In this document: piece after piece, positions 23,376-35,090 of the stretch | Position numbering within the stretch: the first letter of the stretch is position 1 | Layout of the letters: each line of letters starts with the position of its first letter | Notes under the pieces: model-generated | What the model saw: only the letters and a program-made list of their open reading frames with translations | The model's database searches: none | What the model was told of the DNA's origin: nothing | Position numbers and translations under genes: made by a program | Assembly: GCA_021307315.1 (NCBI GenBank) | Contig: JAJSPD010000043.1 | Span: 248,001 to 312,000 of the forward strand | Direction of reading: 5' to 3' | Origin: Bisporella sp. PMI_857 | Taxonomy: Eukaryota; Ascomycota; Leotiomycetes; Helotiales; Helotiaceae | Length of the DNA stretch: 64,000 bases

Positions 23376-24824
23376 ATTGCTCGTGCGGCATGGAACGAGA
23401 CGAATGCAGTGTGAATGAGAAATATCGATCTCAGAACAAAACTGGTTGTTTAGTGGTTTGCAGGACAAGGCTGTCATTTGGTGCGTGTGTGAGGCTGAAT
23501 TAGTTTACCGGGGGCTGCGCATATCGCCGAACGCCATTCCTGCTGCGCCTACAAACAGCATGCAGGCGCCACTACGCATGAGATTGAAGTCGTGTAAAAC
23601 GGCAACAAGGAAACAAGGAAACAAGAAGTAAACAAGACTTGGAAATAGTTGGAAAATAACCCTTCAATGCGTCTAAGCAAACGTGGGAGTCTCTACCACT
23701 TTGTGGAGAAATTCTAGATCCAAATCACCCATCTAGACGACTCACCCTTCTGACCAGCTTTTCAAATCCAAATGTTCGCAGTAACAACAAGAAGTATACG
23801 AGAACTCTCCAAACATGCCATACTGTTATTATGCATACAGACGAACAGGCTTCAAGTCCTTGGCATTTACATATCCATACTGCCAGAAAGTCCCCATGCT
23901 CCTTTGTGTCTCGGCATGTAGGCCCCAATGGGAGAATACTCCCGCAATCTAGATGAACACTGGGCAAATGCCTGGTGGAAAGGCTCCTTAATGAAATGTC
24001 CATGTATCTAAGCATAAGAGGGATCTGGTATCCTCTAAAATGAGCCGTAAGACTTACAGAGACATTGAGAAAGACCTACCGTCTGCGTAATCTTGAATTC
24101 CAAACAACTAGCCCTCTTATTCCATCTCTTCCAGTTGATCTCATAACTGAGAGGCTCAGACTTCTCAGATGTGTTATTCTCATAGAGTTCATGCAAGCGT
24201 TCGCTCTTGTACACAACTTAATAGTGTGCTGGAGAATAGGATTACCATTGCCACACATCACGCCATTAAGTATCTTGAACAAAACGCAAGAGACATCAGG
24301 ATCATGTCACATCAGTAGTGCCATAGTTCTTGGTATAGTGCAAAAATATACTTTATTCCGTCAAATATGTTTATAGAAATCGTGTAAAGCACCAAGTTCG
24401 TCCAGCCGTCAGCTAATTAAAGAACTGTCATTGCTCATAATATTACTGAGCTAATTTATGGCTAAAATTGCGGTAAGAAAACTGTGATGGAGCTGGATGG
24501 CGGCTCAAAGCATTTATGAGGTCTAGACACCCAATAGCTCGCATGTGGTTGAAGTAGGCAGCTTTCAGGGGCTATTCCAAAACAAAGCGTTGAAAAGAAT
24601 CCATCTCGCTATTTAGCTCAAAATAGTACCTAGATGTAATAGAAGAGTTGGTCAGATTATATTATGTAACTACTAGTTCATAATCAGGCGCTATATGCAC
24701 ATACATATGTCGCAGCTGCCATCTTGCATCCTATTGCTTTCTCCAAAAAAAAACAGAGCCCAACTATATATTTTCCTCCTCCACATGTAACGGAGGGTAA
24801 TAATACTGCTTAGACATTGTGTCA
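23376..24824. other. Intergenic, no gene recognised
   Basis: This holds the promoter of the zinc-finger gene and then sequence without convincing frames (a 96-codon minus frame at 23725-24015 has no recognisable content). Confidence 0.55.
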
Positions 24825-26556
24825 CTATACTGCCTTATTGTCAACATTGCTAGCTCCAGTCACGACGTGTCCTGCCTTCTCGCCAGAAACACGGTCAGGA
24901 GTGGTCTCAGGCTCGCTACCAATATGTTCATCGAGCGCATTATTCTTGTAGAACAGTTCATTAACATTCCCAAGTGTCCTTCCCCAAGTCTCGAAGATGA
25001 AGAAGTAGACTGCCAGACAGCGTTAGTCAGATCTCAGTAGTTCAGAGGAGGCATCATACCATATAGAAATCCAAGCACATTGAAAATGAGGAACCAGATC
25101 CAAGTCTTCCAGCCTATATCTTCGATGGTGGTTAGTCCAGCATAAACAGTGAGAAAGCCATTAACCATTGTGATGAGATACTGAGTCTAACACCTGTGTG
25201 ACGGCGGTGAAGGGGCATACTCTCTGAAACATAGATATACTGATTTTTAGTTAGAATTTAGAAAATGATCAAGATTCTGAATGCCCACAGGCATTGGAGC
25301 CCATGTAGGACTAAATACGAGGATCCAACCAAAAAGCATCGCTGCACAAGCGGAGGAAGTTAGTTGGTCTACTGCCAACGGAGAGTAAGGCTGTGAAACA
25401 AATCATAAAGACGGATTGTAATCCTGATCCCCAGAGAAGTCCCTTCCGGCGACCAGTCCGCTCACAGAAAAAGGACCCGAAGAAGATTCCAATTGCTAGA
25501 AGCGTTGCGGCAGCACCCGCACAAACGGAAGAAGTTACAGCCTCGAGACCAATATATACCCGAAAGATTGTCGTCATATAGTAGAATATCATGTTTATAC
25601 CCATCAAATATGCAATTCCGATCAGTATGACACCATCACGTATGCATCGAACAGCTTGTGTAGGGGATTTGTCCATTATGAGATCCGACCATCTAAGTTT
25701 TTCGCCAATTTCTTGTCGAAGCTCGATCAAAATCTCAGATTGGCATTTCAGAGATGTCTCATTATATCCATAAAGCTGTTTGAGGATATCGAGTCCCTCC
25801 GTATATCTTCCTCAAAGATAGTACCAGCGAGGTGTATTTGGGTTTGGCCATACAAGTGCAATGACTAAAATGGACCAAACAATCTGGAAAGCAATGGGAA
25901 ACCGCCAAACCACTTGCCATGTGGCATACGTAAAGCCGAAGTCACTGCTATTGTGTTAGCCATAAACCCACCACACACACAGGCTGTCTTTACATCCAAT
26001 ATGCTAATGCTGTGGCAGTGCAAGCAAAGCCCATCAGTATTCCTACCAAGGGACCACACATTTTGGTAATTGTGGTGGTTTCCGCAACATAAATTGGGCC
26101 AGTATTGACAACAAAGCCATTCCCGATTCCCCGAGCAGGTTCAATACTTGGAATATCTAACAAAATCATCAAAATTACTCACGATTATGATACAGCCACA
26201 ATTAATTGTCCGGAACTATAAGCAGAAGCACAGATGATTGTCCTACGATTTGGGTGGTAGCTCCAGCGATCATCCAGAACCGACGTCCAATCCGGTCACT
26301 CCACGGAGATGCTGTTATAACGCATCCAAGCCATGATGCTAAGAGGAAAGCGGCTGCTATCATAGCCGCAGTATCAGTGTCGGGTGTCTGGCTGATAATC
26401 AGTAAGCAATTTCCTATGAGTCTATGTTCTTGCATTCATAGCAGCTTGAAACGAAGGGGTCTGCAAAACACCACCAAATACTCCTACATCCCATCCATAG
26501 GACATGTAACCCATTCTCGCTCCCCATAGCATAAGATTTGGGCCGATTTTCCCCAT
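24825..26556 (-). pseudogene. MFS sugar-transporter relic
   Basis: Segments of a 12-helix major facilitator (sugar porter) occur in order on the minus strand. The start is MGKIGPNLMLWGARMGYMSY, with GWDVGVFGG. They continue with SWLGCVITASPWSDRIGRR (the loop 2-3 signature), GNGFVVNTGPIYVAET, FPIAFQIVW, VWPNPNTPRWYY, GRYTEGLDILKQLYG, GVILIGIAYLMGINMIFYYM, FFCERTGRRKG, and an end with FFIFETWGRTLGNVNELF. The gene would have several introns. A TGA stop interrupts the conserved PRWYYL-stop-GRYTEG segment (25812-25814), where the family has Arg; CGA to TGA is the simplest change. Without readthrough this removes the second half. The N- and C-terminal parts remain well conserved, so decay is recent. 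The substrate would be a hexose or related sugar, but cannot be specified. Confidence 0.7.
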
Positions 26557-27050
26557 GTCGAATCAAAGTCAAGAATGAGTTTCAACAAAAAGACATAAAC
26601 TCAGGCGAAAGTAGGAAAGTTCAAGTGACCTAAGTAGCTCTAGGATGTAAATCTCGAGGACGTAATGGGTATAAAAAGGAACAAACAAAGGAACCGATGC
26701 GGTACCAGTAGCTGGTTCCTCAATAGCTTCTGTCAGGATCACGACGGCGAGAAAAGAGATCAAAGCTACCGCCAAGGCCCAATATATTAGTCGAGCCGCT
26801 CAAAATCAGGACTACTAGCTAGTTCATGGATCAAGGCTACGGTGGTACAACTCCAAAGTGATAGAGCTGCAAGAGCGGGAGTTGGCAACTACCGAGAGGC
26901 TCCCAAGCACGCTCCTCGAATCACAGAGCCACCCGCCTCCTCGGGAACCAATACAACGTCCGCTACATTTGTAGAATGGTATTGCGGCTGCTTATATTTT
27001 GCATGAAGTGTTTCTTATAATGCGAATGTCCTTCCTGCATCCCAGTTATA
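26557..27050. other. Upstream flank of transporter relic
   Basis: No recognisable gene; it ends at the TA dinucleotide bordering the MITE. Confidence 0.5.
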
Positions 27051-27412
27051 CAGTCATACCTGGATAATTCGGATGCCCCTATATCGGAAACCTCTATATT
27101 CCGGAAGGGAGCTGCGGAACGGCCGATTTTTGGCTGGGTAACTCGGAAACCTCTTTATTTCGGAATCCGAAGAAAGTGCAAAGAATTTAAATAGGCTCCG
27201 ATATATACTTTTAATAAATCTAACTTGGTAATGCACTAAATTTGTAAAGCACGTGATATATGTTTAATAATTATGTATTTTATGCAACACGTGATACTGT
27301 TTTTATATAAATCTGAATAATTGTGCGTAATGCACTTTTTATATATCGGAAACCTCTATATACCGAAAAGTTGCCTTGGAACCGAAGCCTCCGAATTATC
27401 CAGGTATGACTG
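27051..27412. mobile_element. MITE, Tc1/mariner-pogo type, 362 bp
   Basis: A non-autonomous DNA transposon. The left end begins CAGTCATACCTGGATAATTC at 27051, and the right end is its exact reverse complement finishing at 27412. Identity of the two ends runs for 23 bases, then continues imperfectly (both arms contain the motif ATCGGAAACCTCTATAT). The element is bordered by TA on both sides (27049-27050 and 27413-27414), the target duplication expected for Tc1/mariner/pogo elements. There is no transposase; the 60-codon frame inside is noise. The interior is AT-rich with CACGTGATA twice (near 27251 and 27289). It sits between two pseudogenes. Confidence 0.88.
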
Positions 27413-27898
27413 TATTTGCTTTTCCTCGTTGCAACATTACTGGAACAGTAAATGGTCATGGAGGATCACCCATTCTCATTTGTTTCTAGCGATCTTTGCT
27501 TATTCTTTAAGAAAGCTCTGTGATGGCTGTTCTCGGCTTGCTACATGATCAGGATGTTTAAGAGTTCGAGACAAAGAATATCCTTTGGGAAGGAAGGAGC
27601 GCTTTAACCGAGTGGGATATTGATCACTTCCCATGTTGCCGAAGTGCATGAAAATTGCTATCATCTACCGCTACGTCCCCTATCAAACTCGCAGCAGTTT
27701 CTGTAAGCACCAAGTCTTCAATATTACAGTAATGGGATAGTTCGATGCTGGAAAGCACGAGTCCGTCCCCCGCACCTTGGACTAAATTTTCAGCACCACA
27801 TTTCTACAACTACGTGATTCCTTTATTTTGCTCACGGTACTTTGCGATTATAACATTGTGCTCTTTTTACCTATATTGCAGACTATTTATTTACCAAT
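27413..27898. other. Upstream flank of P450 relic
   Basis: Former promoter region of the P450 relic; no other gene seen. Confidence 0.5.
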
Positions 27899-29633
27899 AT
27901 GATTGTTCCATCACTTAGTATAGCATCCGCGTTTGTGGTGGTGCTCGCTACCGTTGTGATTGCACTATCATATCGAATTTTATACAATATCTACTTTCAT
28001 CCTCTAGCCAAATTTCCAGGACTCTGGTATGCAACCTCATTTTTAGTATCTGCGGCTGTCATATCTGTTCTGAAGAAAGAGCTAGAATAGTTGTTGGGAT
28101 TGGTCAAGCAATATGGAAGTGAGTCCTCATATTGTCCTCGTACCAAGATACTAGGATCCAAAGCTTATGAGAAATATACTAGCGGAAATGCCCATCCGTA
28201 TTTCTCCTGCCATTTTGATGTTTCCTAAACCTTCTGCATTGAAGGAGATATACTGGGACCTAAAGTGCAACAAAAAGTCAGGATTATATGGATCTGGAGT
28301 CCTGGGTCCACCTCATCTTTCACTACTCGAGATAGCGATACTCATAAGTCCTTCAGAAAAGCTCTTACCGCTAGTGCTCCTTAGACTATCGGAGGTCTCA
28401 AGAATCCGTGGGAGACGAGAATCGATGATCAAATTTCTCTATTTGTTCAAAAAATGAATGAAAGAGCTGTGACAAGAGAGACGGTATGTTTGTCTGACAA
28501 AGTAGCGTGAGTCTTCCCGCTGTTAACTTCCTCACGTGCCTGATTTGAGTTTAGAGAATTTGCTGCCGATATTATGACGGCGATCTCCTTCACAGAACCA
28601 TGGGGCTTTGTCAAGAACAGCTGAGACGAGCGAGGCATTCTCACAAGCTGGCGTCTAGGTCTCGATTTCTTTGGCTTTGTGGGCCGCTTCACATTTTTCC
28701 GCAATTATATCATGAAAATGCCTGTTCTCAATATGTGGCTTCTTCCTAAAACATTAAATGACAGCGGGATGGGCTGGTTGATGGCACAAGCTGACAGGCA
28801 TGTTACTGAGCGCGAGAAAGAAATGGAGAACGGAATCTACCCCGAGAAACCTAACTTCATGCATCAGTAAGCATTTCCCCAAGTTCGACGAACAGCGAAT
28901 TGGCAGTATTAGTGCCATTGAAGCACGAATGGGCAGTCACCCTCTGAGTCCAGTTCAGAAGCGTGCCCACGTAACTCTCTTAATTCAAGCTGGTGCAGAT
29001 ACTACTGGGACTAAGCTCAACATTGCGTTTCCTCGTCAAGCACCCCGAGAAGTTGGCTTTGGCACACAAAGAACTCAAATCTGCCAACCCAGTAGGCCAC
29101 CTCTCCATTCCCGTCAACTACGAAGAAGTACGAATCCACCTGCCTTACTTTGTTGCCTGCATCAAAGAATCGCTCCGTCTCCACCCTCCTGCCACAAACC
29201 TGTTCGCCAGAGTTGCCCGAAAGAAGGCAAGAAGATCGAAGGTATGTCCGTCCCTCCAAACACAGAAATCACAAGTTTGGCCTACGTTGTGCAACGTGAC
29301 CCCGAGCTCTATGCACCTGATCCTGAAGTTTTCAGGCCGGAACGTTGGCCTATGAGCAAAGATTTGGAGAACGAGCTTGATACGACGAGTTTTGTCTTTG
29401 GTGTTGGTCCAAGGGTTTGTTCGGGGAAGGATATTGCGACTATGGAGTTGTATAAGTTGCTCCCTGAGGTATTCTCTCGTTGGTAGTCCGGTAACTTTTA
29501 GTGAGTACGAAGCTGATATCTTGCTTCGACTGTGAGACAGTTTGACTTTCGGCTGCTGAACGAGGGCCGTTATGTTGTCGCGGGTGGAGTGGCGTACAAC
29601 AAAGACTTTAGGATGAAGTTCACATCGCTATAA
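27899..29633 (+). pseudogene. Cytochrome P450 relic
   Basis: A microsomal-type fungal P450 monooxygenase can be followed almost end to end. It has an N-terminal membrane anchor (27899 on) with YFHPLAKFPG, VRISPxx-like text near 28190, and an I-helix AGADTTG near 29000. The ExxR motif is ESLR and the PERF-like motif is FRPERW. The heme loop FGVGPRVCSGKDIA is intact near 29400. It ends in a C-terminal GRYVVAGGVAYNKDF stopping at 29631-29633. It is broken by a TAG at 28088-28090, a TGA at 28622-28624 (VKNS-stop-DERG) and a frame change near 29015-29030 just after the I-helix. Introns are recognisable (for example GTGAGT near 28119), so it was never a retrocopy. The substrate is unknown; such P450s often act in secondary metabolism or detoxification. 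Confidence 0.82.
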
Positions 29634-31210
29634 TAAGTTTAGTTCCATTTCATGGACTTAGTTCTAGGCTTGCACTGAAGACGTTGGGGTTTGAGGTTGG
29701 CAGGGGAGCTGCATTTGTCTCACTGATGTCTTTGTTGGTTGATTCAAGGGCGAATTCAATTACATCTATCATTTATGACAGCTCTGCCATGTGCTCTAGA
29801 TTGAATGGGCGAGACATGCCTGCCCAGGGACAACCGGTAAAGAAGGGATCATGATGCATTTGTCTCGCGGTTCAACTATTTCCAACCTCATCCGTCCCAG
29901 CTTCTCAGCCACACATGCTGGCCTCGGGTCTAGACTTAGGAACGAAAAGTGGTGAATTGACCATAAATCAAGAAATACATCCAAAAAAAACAGAAAAAAC
30001 AAAGCGTTAGCTGGTGGCTTGTTTTCGTCAACGCTCGATCTCGTCTCTGTTCCCAAAAGGGATAAGAAGCAAGCCACCCAACAGTTGAAAGCATGGCATG
30101 GCGCTCCCAGACAGATAGCCATGTTAACACCCCACCTGCAATGCCTGGTAATGGGTGTGATAGTGGAAAATGTACAGGGGAAACGATGGGCAGGCATGTT
30201 GCCCGCGACCCGCGCCCGGGGAACAAGGGGTTTCATATCCCGTTAACTGATCGGGAAATTTACTGTCCATTTGGACCCATAATTACCCGATCGCAAAGAG
30301 AAGGCCGAGGGAATGGGATGCGGGTTCAATCCCGGCTTCAACCCATGCGGATGTGTTGTTGGTCGGACGGCGGACGGGGCCATGCGGGTGGCCTTATCAA
30401 GGCATTTATGTTACTAATAGACTCCATGGGATAGATGTGGGATAAAGCCGTCTTTCACGAATGCTTTTTCCAATTGGTGGCCCATTGCTTGGTGATAGGA
30501 TAGGGAAAGTATTGGGCAACGCTTTAGTAGCGTTGAGTAGTTAAGAAAATCTAGTCAAGCCAAATCTACGATGGGTCACAGCATGCACAAAGAGATTTGG
30601 GGCATGCAGTTATAACCCACGGGACCTGGAAAGACGAGTGAGAGGCTATGGGATTCATTGCTGCGATCCGATATGCAGCTGTGAATAAGAATCCTTTACA
30701 ACCAGGGGCGTTCCCGAGAGAGATCCTAAATTGGAAAAAAAATCCATTGCTGGGGAGGGTCACATATCCCATCAACCTGGTTCAGCTCCGAAATCTGTCA
30801 AGGTTCCCTCATTTTCCTCGATCTCCAATCTATTGAAAATCTATCCTTGCAAGCCAATGTAAGATTCAACCTGGGTAGTCGCGTAGGCTCCCTTGCTGTT
30901 TCATCGTAATTGGAAGCATCGGGTCGTGATAGAAGATTCTAATTAGACCCCAATTCTAACAAGTGTCTAGACTTCATTACGACCATAACCACTAGTTACA
31001 AGTTCAAAGCTCGATATGGCCACTTGAACAAGATCCATCGGCATGAAATTGAGCTAATCTTTCTACATGGTTTCCGTATGCTATTCCTTCCAACACAAAA
31101 AGAAGGGAAAGGGCAAATGGCCAACCAAACCACCTTCACAACCCCTTGTGCCTGAAGTCTAGGCCCAATAACTTGCAAGGGCCAAATCTGGCGTCCGGTA
31201 GTTCTTGACG
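29634..31210. other. Intergenic, no gene recognised
   Basis: Base composition is mixed, with a more GC-rich patch near 30060-30400. Frames of 60-146 codons on both strands overlap each other and have no recognisable domains. Confidence 0.5.
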
Positions 31211-31225
31211 CAATCACCCTGAGCC

Positions 31226-31552
31226 ATGGCTGTTTCAATGGATTGGAGAGTTGTCGAGCCCATGGTCGGCATCCTCGTCTCCTCCTTCCCCGCCATCCGC
31301 CCTGTGCACTACATCTTCAGCCCCAACTATGGCTTACTCTCTTCCCACCTCAACAGCTCCTTGAAGTCGAATCTCGAGAGCGGACATATCCAGCTTCGAG
31401 ATTTTAACCCGGAGGGAGGGAACAACATGACGAATGTAGTGGGGAAGAGGACGAATGAGGATGACGATAGCGAGAAGAACTTGGTATGCCAGGGACAGAG
31501 GATGAGAGTTACAAAGACGACCGACATTGAGGTCGAGGTTACTCGCGCTTGA
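31226..31552 (+). pseudogene. C-terminal fragment of rhodopsin-like membrane protein
   Basis: The 108-residue frame begins MDWRVVEPMVGILVSSFPAI, which resembles the seventh helix of the fungal rhodopsin-domain (SAT4/PTH11-related) integral membrane family. It continues with a hydrophilic tail containing GHIQLRDF, EDDDSEKNL and VTKTTDIEVEVTR, like the tails of that family. I could not find the six preceding helices in any frame upstream, so this is either the last exon of a decayed gene or a displaced fragment. Family assignment is from motif memory. A short independent protein is possible but less likely. Confidence 0.45.
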
Positions 31553-32180
31553 AGGCGCATTATGATGTTTCAAATTTGGGGTCTGAAGGGCAGAGAAAAT
31601 ATGGAAAGCACTATTGAAATTGTGAAGGACACATGGCACATTTTGTATACAAGTTTGTCATGCTAGACGCATGAATGCTGATACCAATTTGCATTCTATA
31701 TGGCATTATTGCCCATTGTGCCACCAGCTCATGTTTTTTAATCCCCGATAACTCCATCACCATGCCTCTACTAGCTAAATCTGCTAATCTACATAGTTTG
31801 AATTATTGTTTATAATTGCTCATGGAAGTTAGGAAATTAGACAGGCACTAGATAGAGCAGTCACCTCAGAATTATGACCAAGTAACAGCTGACTGAATGA
31901 ATTATTTCTTACAAGCATTTTGACTAACTAGTTATCTACCTCCCCAACTCGCACCCAGATTGTTCACCAGGCAAGCTCATCTCTTTTCTTTCCTCATGAT
32001 AAAATTTCCATCCCATCATCACATATACTCGCCCCGATAATGGCTCCCAACTAGCCCTGCAAGCACAACCCTCGTCTTCCATACTGTCGAGCTAACATGG
32101 TGCTCATGCACCCTCCTAATATTATGCCATCTAGCCCGCTTAGTACCAATATTTGCCGTATCTATATACACCCATCGTCG
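31553..32180. other. Intergenic, no gene recognised
   Basis: AT-rich 3' flank of the zinc-knuckle gene; nothing gene-like. Confidence 0.55.
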
Positions 32181-35090
32181 TTAGCCACAACCTAAAGAGA
32201 TCCACGAAACCCAGTTTGAAAGCATGAAAGAAAACTGAAAGGACGTACGTTGTGTAGGATGAAGATGAAAGTTACACGGCTTCCCAAAGACCTCCTCCTC
32301 ACAAGATTTATACCAGTGCACACGCCTGCAATCAGGGGGGCATTTCCTTGGTGCCTTGAGCCCTAGCGTGTTGAACGTCGTGCACAATCTTCGCCTACAC
32401 CAAACCATTAGTGCCACGGGAGACCACAGACAGGAACCGCTAACCCGGATCAGGAAACCGAAGCGAGCCCCTTTCGTCCTGGTCCTCACGGGCAAAAGAG
32501 CCGATCAAAGGGGAAATTCAAAGGGCAAACTCACATCGTGCATCTCACGTTCTTGCATTCACCGGGAAACGTCAGGCTGTGGGGACAGATATTCCTGAAC
32601 TCTGGGCGAATGCTTGCTCGCAGCTGGTCAATGACCTCTGGTGAGAGATAGGCATTATTAGTTGGGACCATGACAGAAACGTCATTGTTCAAAGTTGTAT
32701 TCAGAGGCAAAGCCGTGCTCTGTTCGCTATCTAGAGCCGGCATTGTCTAGAAGTTCCATTGCTTAGCTAGTTCCTCCCCAGGCTATATAGCACAATCCTG
32801 GACATATCTATCTACATACCGAGCGATCTGAAGGTGCAAGGCTCGTGGCTTGGGAGCTACCGGCGGGGACGAAAGTGCGCTGATGTAAAGCATTAGTAAG
32901 TGCTGCCACGTCAAGGAGTGAAACATACGGCGCTCGGATCAAGCTTGACCTCCGCGCCTTTGCTGCTTTCTGACTCGGTAGGCAGGCTCTCAGGATTCTT
33001 CGTATATTTTCCACCTCCCGCATTCATGACATTCTTCCCCTTTCCGCTATCTTCACGTTGAGTTGCGCTGTGGCTATCTTCTCCCACGGATTTGGGGTAC
33101 TGGTCTCCACGTCGAACAGTTGATTCGGTGCTTGGCGCCACGTCTTGGGTATCGGTATCACCATTAGAGCAGTGTTCGAGGGTGCAATCTAAATAACATC
33201 AGTATGCATACCAAATATAATGAGAGATTAGTAGCTTGCCAGCTCTGTAGTGACCTGGTTGACCGCATCCCCAACATGTAACATGACTCTCCGGCCGCTT
33301 GACGAATCCATGAGTAGAAGCATTCCATGTACATTCTATTCCAAAAAGTTAGTGGTGTCAAGACCAGAAGTGAAGTGTTTACCATTTGACTTATGACCAG
33401 TATTTCCACATACATAACACTGCAAGTCCTCAGGGCCCAACATTGCTGTCATGCTTTCTACGATGGTACCTTCCATATGCCTATCCATGCCGAGCTGAGG
33501 GACTCTGATCGTTGGGGATCGACCGTCAGCACGCGGCTCACCCTCTCTACGGTTCAGTCGCTCAATTTGAGTCTGTAGCAACACCTGTTTCTGGCGCATA
33601 ACTTGGTCTAAAGCCGCCTGGGTTCGCATAGTCATATCAAAATGTTCGCGGGTACGACGTAGCTCGTTGGCCAATGCATCCAAATCTGACCTCAAAGCCT
33701 CGTTCTCCTCTCGCGCATGCGCCAATTCTTGAGTTGATGTATCCGCTTGCATCCTTAACGTATCAACTTCATCACATTTTTTCTTTATCAGTTGAAACAT
33801 ATACTCCGGGCTCTGCTGAACTAGCATCAACAGGTGGGCCGAATCCTCCACTCGAGATATGGCTCGCGCACGTGAACGGGTTGGATGGCTTCTAGTAACA
33901 GCGCTGGTGCGAGGATAAGGAGAAAAGGGCTGAGATTGGTATGTAGGGTCAGTCTCTGGAGGAATATGTGGAACAGAAGCCTGCTGGCTGTGATGAAATG
34001 GCTGAGAAGGGGCGGCTGTCATTGTGAATGAGCGTTCTCTTGCAGCGGGTCGTGGTGCGAGCTCTTCCTGGGTCATGAGAGAGGATACATGGCGTGCATG
34101 CTCCTTATAGGCCCAATCCATCATCTTCCTGCGCTTCTCTCTATTTTCAGCCCATTGTAAATCTACTTGGTCATCGAACTCTTCAGCCATAAGTTGATTA
34201 GCGTCGCGGACGGGGGAGGACTGAATATGCTGTGAATCGGCATCATTTGTAGAGGTGGGAGCTGCTGTCTGCTCAGAAGTCGACTGCAACATGACCTCTG
34301 CTTTGGCAGGGGATTGGCTGAAGGGGGGAATTGGAGCCTCTTCGCTCATGGATAGCGTAGGAACTTGTTCACTGCCGGATGTGGGGAGAGGAGCCGTGCT
34401 GATGGGTGTAGTAGAACCGGATCGAGATGAATCAGAAGTAGGCTTTGCCCCTGCGTGAGTATTTGTCTTAAAGGATTTCGTATATACATTTTCCGGTGAA
34501 GGGTTCGAAGCTGGGAGGTCTGGCCACGCGACTGGAGCTTCTTCTTCCGATTCAGTAGCCGCCCCATGGGATGTATCATTGGTATCCTTCGCCTTCTGTG
34601 GTACAACAGGCGGTAGCTTTTTCCAAGGAGAAGGAGGAGGAGGTTTGTATACTAGTTTGGGCTTCGGTGGTGGCATCTGTGCTGGTTCTGAGGCTGGTGT
34701 TGCACTTTTTGTTGCAGTAACTGCTACCTCCTTTCCCAACGCCTTCCCGGAATTTTGTGTAGTTGATTTCGCGGGTGTTGGAGTGGATGGGGTAGATCGT
34801 GCTTCCAGTGATTGACCTTGTTGTGACTCAGTCGATAGACGGGGTGGAGGGGGCAAATTATCCTTGACGAGCATTTTATTTGGTTGTCTCCAAGATGTGG
34901 AGGTATATGCCTCAGTTGCCTTTGCTGGCGACCGCTCTAACCTACTCGATAGAATAAACTCTTCATTATTCACAGGTGCGGAGGCAGGCTTTGGCGTGGT
35001 GGAGGCTGGATTCTTCGAGACCGTGTCGATGAGATTGCGCACCTTTGTTGGCGAATGCCAAGGGTTCTTGATAGAAGGATTCGAATCCAT
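32181..35090 (-). CDS. Zinc-knuckle (CCHC) protein, seven exons
   Basis: Exons on the minus strand are 33383-35090, 33240-33335, 32929-33188, 32820-32879, 32535-32746, 32249-32394 and 32181-32191. All joins keep frame and give 830 residues. The first ~330 residues are Pro/Ser/Thr-rich and disordered, starting MDSNPSIKNPWHSPTKVRNL. About 340-540 is a charged region with a coiled coil (LAHAREENEALRSDLDAL). Two CCHC zinc knuckles follow: Cys558-Cys561-His566-Cys571 and Cys590-Cys593-His598-Cys603. The C-terminal part has more Cys (CPHSLTFPGECKNVRC; CPPDCRRVHWYKSC), perhaps another zinc site. Zinc knuckles usually bind single-stranded RNA or DNA, so a nuclear RNA-related role is plausible but not shown. 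Exon 2 ends at a GC-AG intron (donor GCAAG), and the last exon is only 11 nt. I do not know a name for it. Confidence 0.85.

Noticed and set aside
24825..29633. RIP (repeat-induced point mutation) as the cause of decay
   Set aside because: Two stops could be C-to-T changes, but others (TGC to TGA, frame changes, a deletion) are not, and the regions are not saturated with TpA. A dinucleotide RIP index would decide.
30323..30333. GGTTCAATCCC, tRNA T-loop-like
   Set aside because: Only the central pairs form; no cloverleaf can be built around it.
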